Part shown: positions 35,143 to 47,678 of the stretch, in pieces | Layout of the letters: each line of letters starts with the position of its first letter | Numbering within the stretch: position 1 is the first letter of the stretch | NCBI GenBank assembly: GCA_036346255.1 | Contig: CM070634.1 | Coordinates: 73,240,476 to 73,304,475, forward strand | Direction of reading: 5' to 3' | Source: Ampelocalamus luodianensis | Taxonomy: Eukaryota > Streptophyta > Magnoliopsida > Poales > Poaceae | DNA: 64,000 bases | Position numbers and translations under genes: made by a program | The notes under the pieces: generated by a model | Database searches by the model: none | Seen by the model: only the letters and a program-made list of their open reading frames with translations | What the model was told of the DNA's origin: nothing

Positions 35143-36386
35143 CCTTCCGACAACGAGTACTCGAAACCATGAATAGTACTTGAAAGTGTGAACAGTACTC
35201 GAACCTGTGAATAGTGCTCAAAACTATGAACAATACTCGAAACTGGATTTATCAAACCGAACCAAAATGAAACCTTAATTACTTTTGCTACAAAACTCCG
35301 AATTAAATGAAATTTGTCTCTAAATTCATCTAAAATCATAATCTACCTGAATATATAAAAATATTTAATTTTGGTTACTGTTATTTTCGTTGGATGTTAT
35401 TTTAATTCGTTTCTAGCTCTTTTTAGACGTCGATAATTCGGGTTATTATTGCGATGATCAATCCACCATACCTCCAGAACATCAAGAGTAAGGCAAGCAC
35501 CCCCTTTGATCATGTTGATCCTAGTATTTTAATTATTGAACTTTGTTTTGCAAATCCTGTTATGCACACGTGTATGTTGTGTAATCCCACTTGTTGCATT
35601 TATCCTTTTGAAAATTTGATCTTCTACTACTGTAACGATTAGAATATGGGTTAGACACTATGTAATATCAATTGGGGGATTTATGAGTGCGGTATTCGCA
35701 CAAATGCAACTAGATCGATAGATTTTCTAAAAATTGATAAAAAGACAATATGTTAATTTGTGAATTTAGGATATTTTGAAAATAGTCCAAAGTTGTTATC
35801 TCTGTTATTTTATGAATGTGAAATGAAAACTTTAGTCTTGAGACACGGGCGAGTTATATTGTATTCTAAAATAGTGAGGATTGTAACTCACTAGTAGATA
35901 GGGTGGAGATCCCACCCGTAGTCGATTAAGGAATGAAGCCAGCAAATCCAGGACTAAGACATAATCATACAACCATATGTGCTAGTGTGGGATGGTCGTA
36001 GCTAACTAAATTATCGAATCTTAGCCTTGAATGACAGTAGGCAGAAGTAGTGCGAGCATGCCGAATGACAGGCATAACAACACAACTGTGGATGCCTCAC
36101 TTCGACGGGTTTCTATCTGGGCAAAGTGAGGGACTCACTCAATGGGTTTCTATCCGACTGAGTGAGGCTCCTCATTCGATGTGTTCCATTATTGTTATGA
36201 TTATTATCATCATTATTATTATCCTGACGGATGAGGATAAAGATTCACAAGGCTAATGCAAGGTTAGGCCTAGATAATGTAAAGGTTGCGTCGCGAACTC
36301 TAGGCTGCTTACCTTCGGTAGTGAGCAGTGATATAGAGATATTCCAGGCAACTGGAATACTGTGTACTATGGGTAAAGTTGTACAC

Positions 36387-36415
36387 CTCTGTAGAGTGAT
36401 AAACTATTCCAATAG
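36387..36415 (+). promoter_or_regulatory. Palindromic LTR boxes of the gypsy element
   Basis: CTCTGTAGAG (36387-36396) and CTATTCCAATAG (36404-36415) are near-palindromic; the 3' LTR has CTATTCAAATAG at 63505-63516. GAGTACACAAGTACT follows at 42427-42441, beyond the nested LTR, and TGTCGGTTGCCTGCGG near 42558. Confidence 0.5.
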
Positions 36416-37376
36416 CCGCGCTTGTGGTCATGAGTGTGGGGACCCCGGAGTTATCTCCGTAAGACCGAGACTAATCAAGGTCTTAGGGACATAACTCTAG
36501 ATCTCCAGTAAATGGATTTCAACTTAACTCAGTCTGAATGAGAGGCTTAACTAACATTTAGAGCCCCGACGATCATGCGCGCCGCTCCTCTGCGAGCACT
36601 ACATGATTGTCAGTTCTCCAACCAGTCAAGCGCTACACTTAGCGAGTTAAATAGAAAGCCATGAACAGTGAGCATGACCTATATTGGCTCCCAAGATTAG
36701 CGACCAATATATTCATACTCTCATTACAACGTCGATCACATCCATACAACGCTCATACATAAATAGTACAAAAGTTATACATCACAGTTCCAAGTGTACA
36801 ACTACATAAGTGGCCGACCGGTCAAATTAGACAAGTTTATAGCGGAAGCGAGTAAATAAACCAAAATGCCAGCAGTGGTATGCCCACAACCCATCGGCAA
36901 CCGACTGGGAGTTAGAAGATAGCATACTACTCGTCGGTGTCACCCAAATCGACACCGACAAACTCATCGGTCTCGATATCCTCCTCACCTGTAAAAGCCA
37001 GCAAACACCTGGTTGAGTACCAAAGAGTACTCGCAAGTCTTACACAAATAAAAATAGTTATGCATAAGGTCATTCAAAGGAAGGGCTCATATTGGCTTAG
37101 TTTTGCGAAAGAGACGCAACAATGTACAACCTACACATACTAGTTTTTCAAGTGCCATTTCAAAATCAGATTTGAAGTAGAAGTAAAGCATGTGAATAAG
37201 TAATGAACTGAGTAACAAATAAAGCGTACAAATAGCAAAGTGGCTGCCCACTTTGATACAACAACAAGTATGAACATCCCATTCATGATAATTACCGAGT
37301 TCACCCACAATTTTACTTCCAAGTCTAACAATAGTAACTCCCGAACTCAAGCGGTTGTCCATAACCGTGGACACGG

Positions 37377-37405
37377 CTATTCGAATAGATTTATACCCTG
37401 CAGGG
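37377..37405 (-). promoter_or_regulatory. Paired palindromic LTR boxes in the solo LTR
   Basis: CTATTCGAATAG (37377-37388) and CCCTGCAGGG (37396-37405) are preceded on the plus strand by a GTCC...GGAC dyad. GAGTACCAAAGAGTACTC lies at 37015-37032. Confidence 0.6.
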
Positions 37406-40400
37406 GTGTACTACTTTACCCACACGACTCGACTAGCCCGTAAGCCTCCGGATAATGACACACTTCCTTTGGTATGCCGGCCGGGGAGAATCGAGATACG
37501 GTCGTTTTCAGCAAGAAAACCCTATTGAGCTAAGTCCCCCATGTGAGATGTTTCCAATATTAGTACAAGTAGCGTATAGCACTTCCTAAGGGGCTCACAC
37601 GTTGTATTGGAAATACCGATGTAATGAAAAGGTAATTGGTGCTCCCTTACACACTATAGAACATTGACATCGATTCCTAAGGACAACTGACAAAGACACA
37701 ATTGTCCCTACACCACCGTGAGACTTAACACAATAGGACCTTCCCCTTACTTGACCGTACAGCACCCATATACTGCATATGGTAGCACGGATATACTTGA
37801 ATCAACGACGTTACCAAAGTTCGGTCCTTAATTGTCTAGACAAGTCAACCACTTACCAAAGCTCGTGCACGAAGCACCATCACTAACCAACACTTGTCCA
37901 GACCAAAAGCTCATTTAAAATGACAAAATTTTAACTCATAAAACAGATACGAAGATCTGAACCAAAAGTATGTAAAGAGAGTTGTGTTTATCCCATAATT
38001 GTCGGGTTATTCCCGACAATCAAACTACCGGTTCTAGACTTGCATGGCTAAGCAAACCCGGATAATATAAATTCACACATCCTATCTTAAGCATTTCAGT
38101 ACTGGAATAATTCATGGATAGCCACAATGACAAGATAATAGGAGGTGTCTAACTATTCATCACAAAAATAGCGACATTATCAAAATAACATGCAAGCAAT
38201 CATCATTGCATCTATCCAAACAAAACTGGGATCAAATATGATGCAAAAAGAAAGTTCAAAGGATGCTTGCCTTGCTGGTAGTTCACTTGCTCACTCTCGG
38301 TTACTTACTCTCATACTTCCGGCAACTCGGAATCTAAAGAAAAGCGATATCGAATAAACACCGAGAAATAGCCAAAAACTCAAATTAATCCAAAATGCAT
38401 GAAATTTATACAGTAGCTATATTATGATTTTAGATGAATTTAGGTACAAAAATTATTCCATTTGGAGTTTATATGAGGGAGTTACAGTAGTTTGAAAAAT
38501 CAAATGTTATGGAAAATGCTGAAAATCAATGTTCTGTTACTGTTCATCCGAATTTAATTGTTTCGCGGAAATTTGTAGAATAGTGGTAGGGATAAGCTTT
38601 ACATGGCATGAAAGGTAATTAAAATCTATGATCAATAAAAATTGAATCACCCCACTTAGAGTTCATATGAATTAGTTATGAATTGTTGAAGTTAAAAGAC
38701 TTTTTCGTGTAAAAATAATTCTTTTCTGATTTTGCTACTGCATTAAATAATTTTTATAGGTAGGATGACCTAGCCTCTGCCATGACAAGTGGGGTCTATG
38801 TATTTTCTTTTTTTTTTCAATTTATTTCCTAAAGGGAAAACATCTACCGACAAATCTAATCTTCTCATAATCATGGACATAACCGATTCCCCGGTGTTGA
38901 ATCCAATCACACGCATAACACTCTCCAATCATATTCTCATATCTTCATCTAAATCCCGTACTAACCTCCACTAAGACATTATCAAGGTAGTCAATCCATC
39001 GAGTGATGCCCAAACTCACGATCTTCCAAATATACAACCTATCCAATAATTACACGGAATCCACCGACTCATGGGCATATGACCATGACTGAATCCATCG
39101 ATCATTCTCCAAAAAACTATTTAAGCTAATGCTAACTATCTAGCTCTACTAGTCTCGCCTTGGCAAATCATATTCGCATACGCTAAAATTTCCACCAATC
39201 GAGGTTTATTTGACCACCCGACATCTAGCGAGCTTTACAATTTAATTGCACATCCAACATTTAATAGTTCACTAATACATCAACCTACATCCATTTCACC
39301 AGACTAGTTGTGTACGACATCTACCAATCCAATCACATAAGCATTTCTACGATCGACTAATAATCATTTAGCTACTAACCCAATAGAGAGTACAATTCCA
39401 TTGACTTGGCACAGGGGACTTACATAACAATGACATGGTAATCTAGATATTTATCCGCAATCAAATAATCCATTCTACCATCTCCCAAATTCTAACATCT
39501 ATGACTCACGTAGATATTATTTAAGGCATCCGACCAATTTGCTCACGATTAAAACAATCGTCCGATTCTATATCCATATTTCCTTAAATATCATCTCATG
39601 AGCTATCCATCAAGTAAGAATTAATATCCTTATGCATCCTAACTACAACAATTACTAACCCAACATGAGGGAAAAACTTTCGATTAATTTATCATCCAAG
39701 ATCATCACCAATTTTCCAATGCGACTCCAAAATCATATCATCCGATCCAATGATCCAATTTATATATTTAACCTAGCATCCACCGATCAACATTACACAC
39801 ATTTCGCCTCAATAATCTAATCATTCGCATTCACCAATATATCAACACATAATGACGCCTACGCATAAATAAGACATCACCGGAGAATTATACCGGTCTT
39901 AAGCTACCAAATCATTTTTTTACAATTAAACATGCATAAATATATGCCATGCTCATGCCTAAAACGCAACATGCACGACTAAAAATGTAACGCGGTAACA
40001 TAAATAACACTAAGAATTTTACCGCAACGCTATGTGTGCGAATCGTCACCGGGCGTCGTCTTCTTGGCACTCGTCCATGTCCGTCATCTCGGTACCACCG
40101 TACCGTAGCGAGCCTCCGCTGTCCGCATCCGTGTCCCGCTCCGCATTGTCGCCGTCGCTCTCGGCCACGCCCACAGAGCCGCCTTGCCGACGCCGCACCG
40201 CACATCATCAAGCCACCACTTCTGCTCGTTGCTTCTCCTAGCCACTCCGCCATCTCGGTGCCGTGCCACAACGAGCCAAGCCGCTGCCGCTGGACAGCAC
40301 CACTCAGCGCCACGTCGCGCTCTCGATCGACTTCTCCACACCGTCGTCTTCACGCCGCTGGCCATGCCGCCAAGCCTCGCGTCCTCAGCTCCTCCTCCAC

Positions 40401-40599
40401 GGGCGCCATGGGCCGCCGCCGTTCATAGCGCCGCCGGCGCGCCTCGGTCTCGTCATCGCGCCGGCCGTGCCGCAGCGTGCTGGCCGCCGCTTCTTCAACT
40501 CGGCGCCGCATCGCTGCCACCACCGGCCGTAGCACCACGCCGCGCGCTGGGCCGAGCCTCGGTGAGCCACCTTGCCGCTGCGGTGCCACCGCAGCTTCT

Positions 40600-41129
40600 T
40601 GTTGGGAATCACTCTCTCAATCAATACGTGTTTTCACAAACACAAAACCGATTCACTCAGTCTTCCTCTTGGTGGGCTTCACGCACACGCACACGGACTA
40701 GAAACGGAGAAACACATGTACACAGAGAACAACAGAAACTTAATACACACCGCCGAGCTACATTTCCCCTCTGTTCTTCTTCTCTTATTCAACTAATGAA
40801 CTTAGCAATGCTTAAATACATGAGCAACACACGCACGCCAGAGAAATCGCTCGGCCGAGACTTGCGCCACTCTCGCACTCGCCCACGACGCCACATTTTC
40901 GCCTTGACCAAACTAGCAACTCACTAACGAGACTCCACTAATTCCTATCATGCATGACTCAAACTTCTAGCTCCATGCATGAGCCCAAGTCACGCACTGA
41001 TCGATTCTCGTGTTCTTGCCTTTGAACTCACGGCTCCATGAGAAACTAACTCACGCACGCATGCAACACAGCCAACTAACACAAGTAACAAGATTAACTC
41101 TACACTAACATGTCAAGATTATTCTAACA
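40600..41129 (-). mobile_element. Copia-type solo LTR (530 bp) inside the solo LTR
   Basis: On the minus strand it begins TGTTAGAATAATC and ends GTGATTCCCAACA, typical copia LTR ends. A TATTTAAGC TATA-like box lies near 40815. It interrupts the GC-rich block shared with 2350-3230. The flanking five bases (CTTCT and GTTGC) do not match, so the duplication has decayed or the edges are a few bases off. Confidence 0.55.
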
Positions 41130-42845
41130 GTTGCTGCATGCTAGCTGCCACACTGGGGCTAATCCTCGCCGGGCTGCTACCGGCCTTGGCCACCACCACC
41201 TCGGCCTGTGGGATGCTCTTTGAGAAGAGAGATGACAGGTCATGGAGGGAAGAAAATAGTGCTACCTGGGAGGGAGAATAAGAAATTGCTCTAGGGGTGG
41301 TTCGGCTGGGAGTAATAATTTGGATGAATAGTGGACAACAAAGAAAAAAAAATGGCAGAGAGAGTTAAAGAATAATTGGGCATAGAAGTTTAATTCTAAA
41401 AATCATGAAATTTTTAGGGGAGGTACCTGACATAAATTTGGTGCTTAGGTAAAATTTTCAGGAATTTATCCAAAGTGTGATGCTCTCTAAAAATCTTTGA
41501 AGTTCCTGTTTGCTCGGAAGAAGAATAGCAGTGCAGTTCTTCCTCTTTTCTCCGGCTCGCTCCAACGAACTTGCATGTGTGAGCTAGTCGCTAAAATGGA
41601 ACGCTCTTGACACAACGATCGCGATGGTATAACATGCATTAGCGGATTCTTGATTTTTGGATGGGATTGCGAGGAGAGAAGTTGAGGAAAAGAAATAAAC
41701 CCACAGGCGTCTCGCCGGCGGTCGGTCGGACTGAAAAAGAGTGATGGCACTAATGCATGCATCATGGTATGATTTTTGAAATACCTGTGAAAACAAGAGA
41801 TCAATACAATTAATTTTAATTTTAATTATTTTTTTAACAAGCCGCATTTTGATTAAACACTAGAAAATTTTAGAACTTAGCCAAAAATTTAATATATTGC
41901 CAAATTAAATATTAACATCCTGATTCTGAAAATCAGGATGTTACAATGAGCATGCTTAGTATGGCTGGTATAGTGGTTGTTTTATTTTTCTAAACTGTTT
42001 TGTCACAAAAGATTAGGGTAATGACATGGGGTTTTCCATTTGTTGAGTTAACTGTCATTTCTATGGCTATGTTGCTTTGTCTATAGCAAAACTGTCATTT
42101 CTATGACTGATTGGCTCTTTCTATAGCAAGACTGCCATTTCTATGATTGAACACAAATTTGTTAGTGCCATTTCTATGGCAGAATATGATTATATTTTTG
42201 CTTGTAACCTATTAGGGTTGCAGTTGTTGTTGTTACTTGATTCAATATCTTTCTTACTGTACTGTACTTACTTTTTCTTACTGCTCATTCAAATTCTGTT
42301 GCAAATTAATACTTATGAATATTGCAAATAAAAATGGCTTTGAGCAAAAATAACTTGTAGACTAGAGCCATTCATTTGGCAACCTTGCACCTAATATAAT
42401 CTTTGCGATACACTACAAGTCTTGCTGAGTACACAAGTACTTAATCTTGCTATTGTTGTTGGTTTAGAGTTTGCAGAGGAGCCAATGCCAGACGACGAGT
42501 TCTTTGACCCTGGCACCAAAGGGTTCGGTGACGGGTTTACCTAGGCCTTTGTTCCTTGTCGGTTGCCTGCGGGATCAGATTGGCATGCTGTTGGATTTTG
42601 CTACTATGTTAAGTCTTCCACTGTTATTTGTTTTACTCTGATGACTGCTTTTTGGCTGGTCGGCCGTGATTGTAATAATCATGTAATAGCTTAAGTAGAG
42701 TACCCCTTTTACTTACTTTAGCATGTGTATGTATGGTTGTGAATGCTAAATGTTGTGAATGTGTGTGCTAGCCTTTAATCCTGGGACTAGCACAGTATAC
42801 ACATAGGGTCTTCGGGTATTCCACGCCCGGGATTCCGACAACGCT

Positions 42846-42859
42846 TGGTATCAGAGCCA
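42846..42859 (+). other. Primer-binding site of the gypsy element
   Basis: TGGTATCAGAGCCA, complementary to the 3' end of initiator tRNA-Met, starts five bases after the LTR end at 42840. Confidence 0.95.
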
Positions 42860-43790
42860 TACTAACTGTAGGACAAGCCCTAGGTAGGATGGTTAATAGA
42901 TTAGGACTTAGAAATAAAAATGCAACTTAATTTAACCATAGGGATGGTTTTGAAATTTTAGAAATATTTGCTAATGTTTTCCCTCTTAGCAATCCCTCCT
43001 AATCTAAAGTCTATTTTTAATCATCTTCTCTCAACTTGTTCAAAGTAGTTCTAGATATGGGTGAAGGGATGCTCTCTGAAAATAAAAGAATTAAAATACT
43101 TTTAGGACCTTAAAATAGAGCCAAAAAGTTTTCCAAATATCATAAAAAAAACATCCCACACAAAGTCTTTCTTGAGTTTCCTCTTTGAACTACTAAGGAT
43201 ACCACCTTAGACCCCTCTTTTATAAAAATTTCAGAATGCGATGCTTGCTGAAATTGTTGTAATGTACTATCTTTTTAAACCTCCCTTACCTTCATTTGGA
43301 GTTATTTTGAGTGATATTATAAAGGTCTACTTTTATATAAAGACCAAAGGGTAGTATTACCCGACTATAAGCCTTAAGGATTAGTTAAATAAAACTAGAG
43401 AATAGTTAAAACTTGTGCTGAAATTCTTTTCTTATCTAGTATCACTTCTTATCCATGTCTCTCATTACATGTTCACTAAAATTTCCTTATTCTCAAATTG
43501 TAGGATGAACTTGGGTATAATATTACTATAACCTGGATGTAAGTTGCTACTTATGTTGGTTTAGGTGCCTCTTTTGTAATGTAAAGGTATCGGGCATGAG
43601 TGCCATGTAAAATTTGACCTTTTTAGGTTAAAATTCATGTGTACCACCCCTAAATCTTAAAAATATGCATGCTATCAGTTCAGAATAGATTAAAGTAGTT
43701 TGGGATGACAAAACTTACTGACCCACTTAACTTCTTCTCATTCCCTCATATCCTGCGAACATTTGTTTGCTCTACCTTTTGTTTGATCAG
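42860..43790 (+). other. Leader between primer site and gag
   Basis: AT-rich sequence without a sustained frame, as expected of a retrotransposon leader. No packaging signal can be recognised by eye. Confidence 0.5.
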
Positions 43791-43794
43791 GATG

Positions 43795-44921
43795 CTGGTT
43801 GCTCGCTCAGTGCGTCAAATCATGGCAGCAGGAGCCACCTCCAGATCGCAACCTGAAAGCGAGGCACCTATGCCTCTGCAACCTAGCACTCAACATCATT
43901 CGCCTCCTCGCACCGCTCTTGATCGCCTCGATCTGCGCTCATGCTAGAAACAGAAGTTCTACCGTCGCCGCCCACCATGGCGCAAGTGCTCGCCATGATT
44001 GAGCAAGGGCGACAGTCCAACACTTTAGTTCTCTAGTAGTTAGTTTAGAATACTGCTACTCTCGGCGCTGCTGCCGGGGGAAATGGAGCTACAGTCAACC
44101 AATCATCGTCCAGGATGGGTGAGTTCATGCGAACTCGGCCACCCACCTTTCCATCAACCGTCGATCTCCTCAATGCTGATGATTGGCTTTGTACAGTAGA
44201 AAGCAAGTTGACCATTGCCCAATGCAATGACGATGAGAAAGTTCTCTATGCATCCTATCAACTGGAGGGCACAACAGCAGTTTAGTGGTAGAACCATCAG
44301 ACACTCATTCCTGAAGGCCAGACCATCTCATGGGCCACATTCAAGGAAGCGTTTCATGATGCCCATATACCCTTGGGTATTATCGATATCAAGAGGCGGG
44401 AGTTCTACGAGCTCTGACAAGGGAACTCATCAGTGATAGAGTTCTTGCATCGTTTCAACTATCTCGCATGATACACAGCATCCGAAATACCAAATGAGGT
44501 AAGAAAGGTTGCTATATTCAGGAAGCGCCTAAATGATGAGATGAAGTGGTCACTCGCTGCCCAGACATCCCTAATTTCCAGACCATGATCAACAAGGTGA
44601 TCTGAGTCGAGGATAGCACCTGGACAGTGGTGGAGAGCCGCAAGCGCAAGTGGCTTGCACAGAAATTAGCAAGCAGCGGTCCGCCAAAACCCCATGTTTG
44701 GCAACCGTCAAATGCTCGCCCTTCAGCACCACCACCTACGAGGTCTCAAGCTCCCCCAACCTATAGTAGTTCAACAATATAACCGCGAAAATCAGCCGTC
44801 TGGTACACAAAACCCGACAGCAAGCGTTACGTGCTTCAATTGCAATGAGCGCAGACATTATGCCAACAAGTGCCCAAAGAAGAATATTCAGGCACCTCAG
44901 CCTCAGCCTTTTGGAGTCTAG
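43795..44921 (+). pseudogene. Gypsy gag (capsid and zinc knuckle), broken
   Basis: The frame shows a Ty3/gypsy gag domain from about 44115 (FMRTRPPTF, then a Trp- and Leu-rich capsid core) and a CCHC knuckle (CFNCNERRHYANKC) near 44840-44880. It is interrupted by several in-frame stops, for example at 44284, 44290 and 44416, and by frame changes after 44580. Most stops look like C-to-T or G-to-A changes of Gln, Trp or Arg codons. Gag would form the particle that packages element RNA; this copy cannot. Confidence 0.8.
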
Positions 44922-45039
44922 CAGTGACCCCAGGGCCTCGCTCGAGGCCCAAGAGGGCAGCAAGCACCCAAGCCAGTGCAAGGCTTTGCACGCGGTTGTT
45001 TGAACCATACAACTGCTGAGGAGGCTTACGCATCGCCTG

Positions 45040-45440
45040 ATGTGGTGATGGGTACGATTCTCGTGCATTCCGTGCCTACATTAGCATTGTTTGATTCTAG
45101 AGCAACTCATTCCTTTGTTTCCAAGAAGTTTGTTATGCATTAACAATTGGAAACTACAGAACTAGATAACATTCTAGTGATTCATTCACCCGGGTCCGTC
45201 TTAAGGACAAAACTCGGATGCTTTGAAGTTCATATAGAAATAAATGGGATAAAATTCAGAGCCAATCTCATCCTGATAGATACCTCTTGGTTAGATATAA
45301 TCCTTGGTATGGATTGGTTATCCAAACATCAAGGAGTAACCGATTGTGCGAATCGAGCCGTTTCTCTAGTCAACTCTGACGAAGAGCACGTCGTGTTTAC
45401 TTCCACTTATGCTGCTCCATCGCAGTAGCCCAATCTCAAC
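45040..45440 (+). pseudogene. Gypsy protease domain, active-site glycine replaced
   Basis: A retropepsin-like domain is visible: LFDSRATHSF near 45090-45120 and IILGMDWLSKH near 45300-45330. The expected catalytic triad Asp-Ser-Gly (or Asp-Thr-Gly) reads Asp-Ser-Arg; codon 45099-45101 is AGA where GGA is expected. A stop near 45140 separates the two halves. The protease would process the polyprotein; this copy is not functional. Confidence 0.75.
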
Positions 45441-45443
45441 TCG

Positions 45444-46365
45444 ATGTCAATCCCAGAGCTTTGTCAAGTCCCCATGGTATGCGAATATCCAGACGTGTTT
45501 CCGAGTGAACTGTCGGGAATGCCGCCTGATCAGGACATGGAGTTTGTCATTGATTTGATACTAGGGACAGCACCCATATCCAAACGACCTTATCGAATGG
45601 CATCTGACGAATTGGCCGAATTGAAGAAACAACACAAGGAGCAGTTGGACAAGGGATTCATTCGCCCTAGCTCATTTACATGGGGCAGTCCTGCCCTATT
45701 CATCACGAAGAAGGATGACAGCCTACGAATGTGCGTCGACTACCGTTCTCTGAACGAAGTCACCATCAAGAACAAATATCCTCTCTGAAGGATAGATGAT
45801 TTGTTTGATCAAATGAATGGCACATGTATCTTCTAAAAAATTGACTTGAGAACCGGGTATTTCCAACTCAAGGTCAGACCAGATGATATTCCAAAGACTG
45901 CCTTCACCACCTGTTATGGTCTATATGAATACACCGTAATGTCCTTCAGACTTACCAATGCTTTGGCAAATTTCATGAATCTCATGAACAAGGTCTTTAT
46001 GGAGTATTTGGATCAATTTGTGGTAGTATTCATTGATGATATCCTTATCTACACCAAGACTGCAGAAGAGCACGAGCAGCATCTGCGTTCGATGCTCGAT
46101 AAGCTGCGGGAACATCAGTTGTATGCAAATTCAGCAAGTGTGAATTCTGGCTCAAAGAAGTCAATTTTTTGGGCCATGTTCTGTCTAAAGGAGGCGTGGC
46201 AGTAAACCCGAGCAAGATACAAGAGGTGCTAGATTGGAAGCAGCCCCGCACCGTTCCTGAAGTCTGAAGTTTCCTCGATCTGGCGGGATATTACCATCGG
46301 TTCATCGAGAACTTCTCCAAGATTGCTAGACCGATAACTCAGCTTCTGAAGGAAAAGAAGTTTGA
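45444..46365 (+). pseudogene. Gypsy reverse transcriptase, broken
   Basis: RT blocks occur in order: the CEYPDVFP entry, LDKGFIRPS, MCVDYRSLNEVT, KIDLRTGYFQ, and the catalytic FIDDIL with both aspartates at 46035-46040. Stops occur near 45787 and 45836, and a frameshift at about 46130 leads to the GYYHRFI and ITQLLKEKKFE connection region. The frame ends where the CACTA fragment begins. The catalytic aspartates survive, but the protein is split. Confidence 0.88.
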
Positions 46366-46368
46366 AAT

Positions 46369-46814
46369 GGTCGAGGATAACTTTTTGGAATCATGTAGGT
46401 TGTTCATCGACTATGTTGCCAACAAAGGAATATACGATGGAAAGAGCACCGAACTAACACACAGGACAAAATTTCCGGTACGCGCTACAACACGATAATC
46501 CTCTATCATACTTCATAATAACGCATCTCGAACTGATATATGTAATTCTATTTTTTGTAGTGCCGCCAGCAAAAAAATGATGAGTTATGTGCAATCTACG
46601 TTTGCCATCATATGGAGCAAATCATTAGAGCTAGCAAGAAGGATCCCGAGGTTTGTGAATCTCGAAATAATTATTTCCTAATTATAAATTTAAATATATA
46701 TGCTTAACACTTTACTCTTGCTAGCGATGTGCCTTGAATATAGAATTAGATGGACTCTTTGAGAATGAGATCAAGGACATTCGAGGAAGCTCTGCTGACT
46801 TTATCATATCGTAG
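46369..46814 (+). pseudogene. 3' exons of a CACTA-borne Ulp1-like (C48) cysteine protease
   Basis: Three segments splice cleanly: up to 46477, 46561-46650 and 46725-46814, with introns 46478-46560 and 46651-46724 that have GT...AG borders. The reading shows YVANKGIYDGKST, then FPCRQQKNDELCAIYVCHHM, resembling the Gln...Cys catalytic end of Ulp1/SENP proteases carried by many grass CACTA and MULE elements. A stop at 46812-46814 ends the frame. Everything upstream of the fragment, including the catalytic His and Asp, is gone. Assignment rests on motif resemblance. Confidence 0.6.
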
Positions 46815-47123
46815 ATAATTAAGGACAATGGAGAATTTCACTCACGCCACCCAGTGCATCACCCATTGCCGACCGAAAGGCATCACCCCGCCGACACTTC
46901 TCAACCACCTGCAAACAATTGACTCAATTGTAATCCAATTTATTTTGTAACAATACTTGAACAAATGTGATCTTTTGTAATTTATTTTGAGTAATGATCA
47001 GATTGAGTTTGTCGACAATTGATCTGTGATGTATCTGTTTCTGCATGCTTTGTTTTCAGAGGGCATGGCTAGCAATTCCTGAGGCTAGCCAAAAATAAGT
47101 GAAAATGTAGTTAGTGTAATGAA

Positions 47124-47425
47124 CTATCACAGACGGTTCTCTGTAAAAACCGTCTGTGAATGCCGTATCACAGACGGTTCTATACACGAAACGTTTGTGA
47201 AGTCAGCGTATCACAGACGATTCTATGTAAAAACCGTATGTGATACGCTGTCTTCAAAGACGGGTTATATATAGAACCGTCTGTGATACTGGCATTCACA
47301 AACGGTTTTTAAATAAAAACCGTTTGTGATATTCATATCACAGACGGTTGCAGACCGTCTGTGATAACCACCTGTTATCAGAGATCAACTTTTCGAGACG
47401 GTTCGAAAACCGTCTGTGATGGATG
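47124..47425. repeat. CACTA subterminal repeat array
   Basis: At least ten copies in both orientations of a TCACAGACGGTT motif, many arranged as back-to-back hairpins (for example GTATCACAGACG with CCGTATGTGATAC near 47198-47240). In CACTA elements such repeats bind the element-encoded protein. The inverted layout makes fold-back RNA likely if transcribed. Confidence 0.8.
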
Positions 47426-47439
47426 TTTCTGTAGTAGTG

Positions 47440-47678
47440 CCAGTGCTCACTTTGCTCGATATACACAAGGATTTCAATGTGTACTGTGATGCATCCCGCC
47501 ACAGCCTCAGCTGTGTCCTGATGCAAGAAGGCAAAGTGGTAGCCTATGCCTTGCGATAGTTACGGCCACAAATAGCTAATTATCCAACCCACGATTTGGA
47601 GTTAGCAGCTGTGGTTCATGCCCTCAAAATCTGGAGGCATTATCTTATAGGCAATCGGTGTGAGATATACTCAGATCA
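47440..47678 (+). pseudogene. Gypsy RNase H domain, N-terminal part
   Basis: Continues the polyprotein after the CACTA fragment: VLTLLDIHKDF, VYCDASRHSL (first catalytic Asp), LMQEGKVVAYA, then HDLELAAVVHALKIWRHYL (catalytic Glu region). A stop interrupts it near 47559. It is cut by the copia element after the YSDH codons; the rest is at 58954-59160. Confidence 0.88.

Larger units (their letters stand above)
36435..41945 (-). mobile_element. Solo LTR (5511 bp) of the left-block large-LTR family, ATGAG duplication
   Basis: It begins TGTGGGGACCCC and ends GGATGTTACA, and is flanked by ATGAG at 36430-36434 and 41946-41950. The gypsy 3' LTR at 63530-63545 shows the undisturbed target. It is homologous along its length to the LTRs at 1-4220 and 7251-20371. 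Sense is minus. Its GC-rich middle (40030-40600, continuing at 41130) is interrupted by a copia-type solo LTR. No internal domain is present. Confidence 0.9.
33236..42840 (+). repeat. 5' LTR of the gypsy element, with nested solo LTR
   Basis: It begins TGTAACATCCC and ends GATTCCGACA, five bases before the primer site. Removing 36435-41945 plus one target duplication leaves about 4.09 kb, colinear with the 3' LTR from 60691. It differs from the 3' LTR by a 25-bp-unit minisatellite at 34.9-35.1 kb, a changed TATA box and scattered substitutions. Confidence 0.9.
46366..47439 (+). mobile_element. Truncated CACTA (En/Spm-type) DNA transposon
   Basis: The right edge reads GTAGTAGTG at 47439, the reverse complement of CACTACTAC. 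Inside is a dense array of ACAGACGGTT-type subterminal repeats (47124-47425). The left terminus is missing, and roughly 60 bases of the RNase H linker of the host gypsy element are missing as well, so a deletion removed the other end after insertion. It carries the last exons of a Ulp1-like gene. Confidence 0.82.

Noticed and set aside
40036..40927. Open frames of up to 247 codons in the solo LTR.
   Set aside because: They cross from the GC-rich LTR block into the nested copia LTR and have no protein-like conservation.
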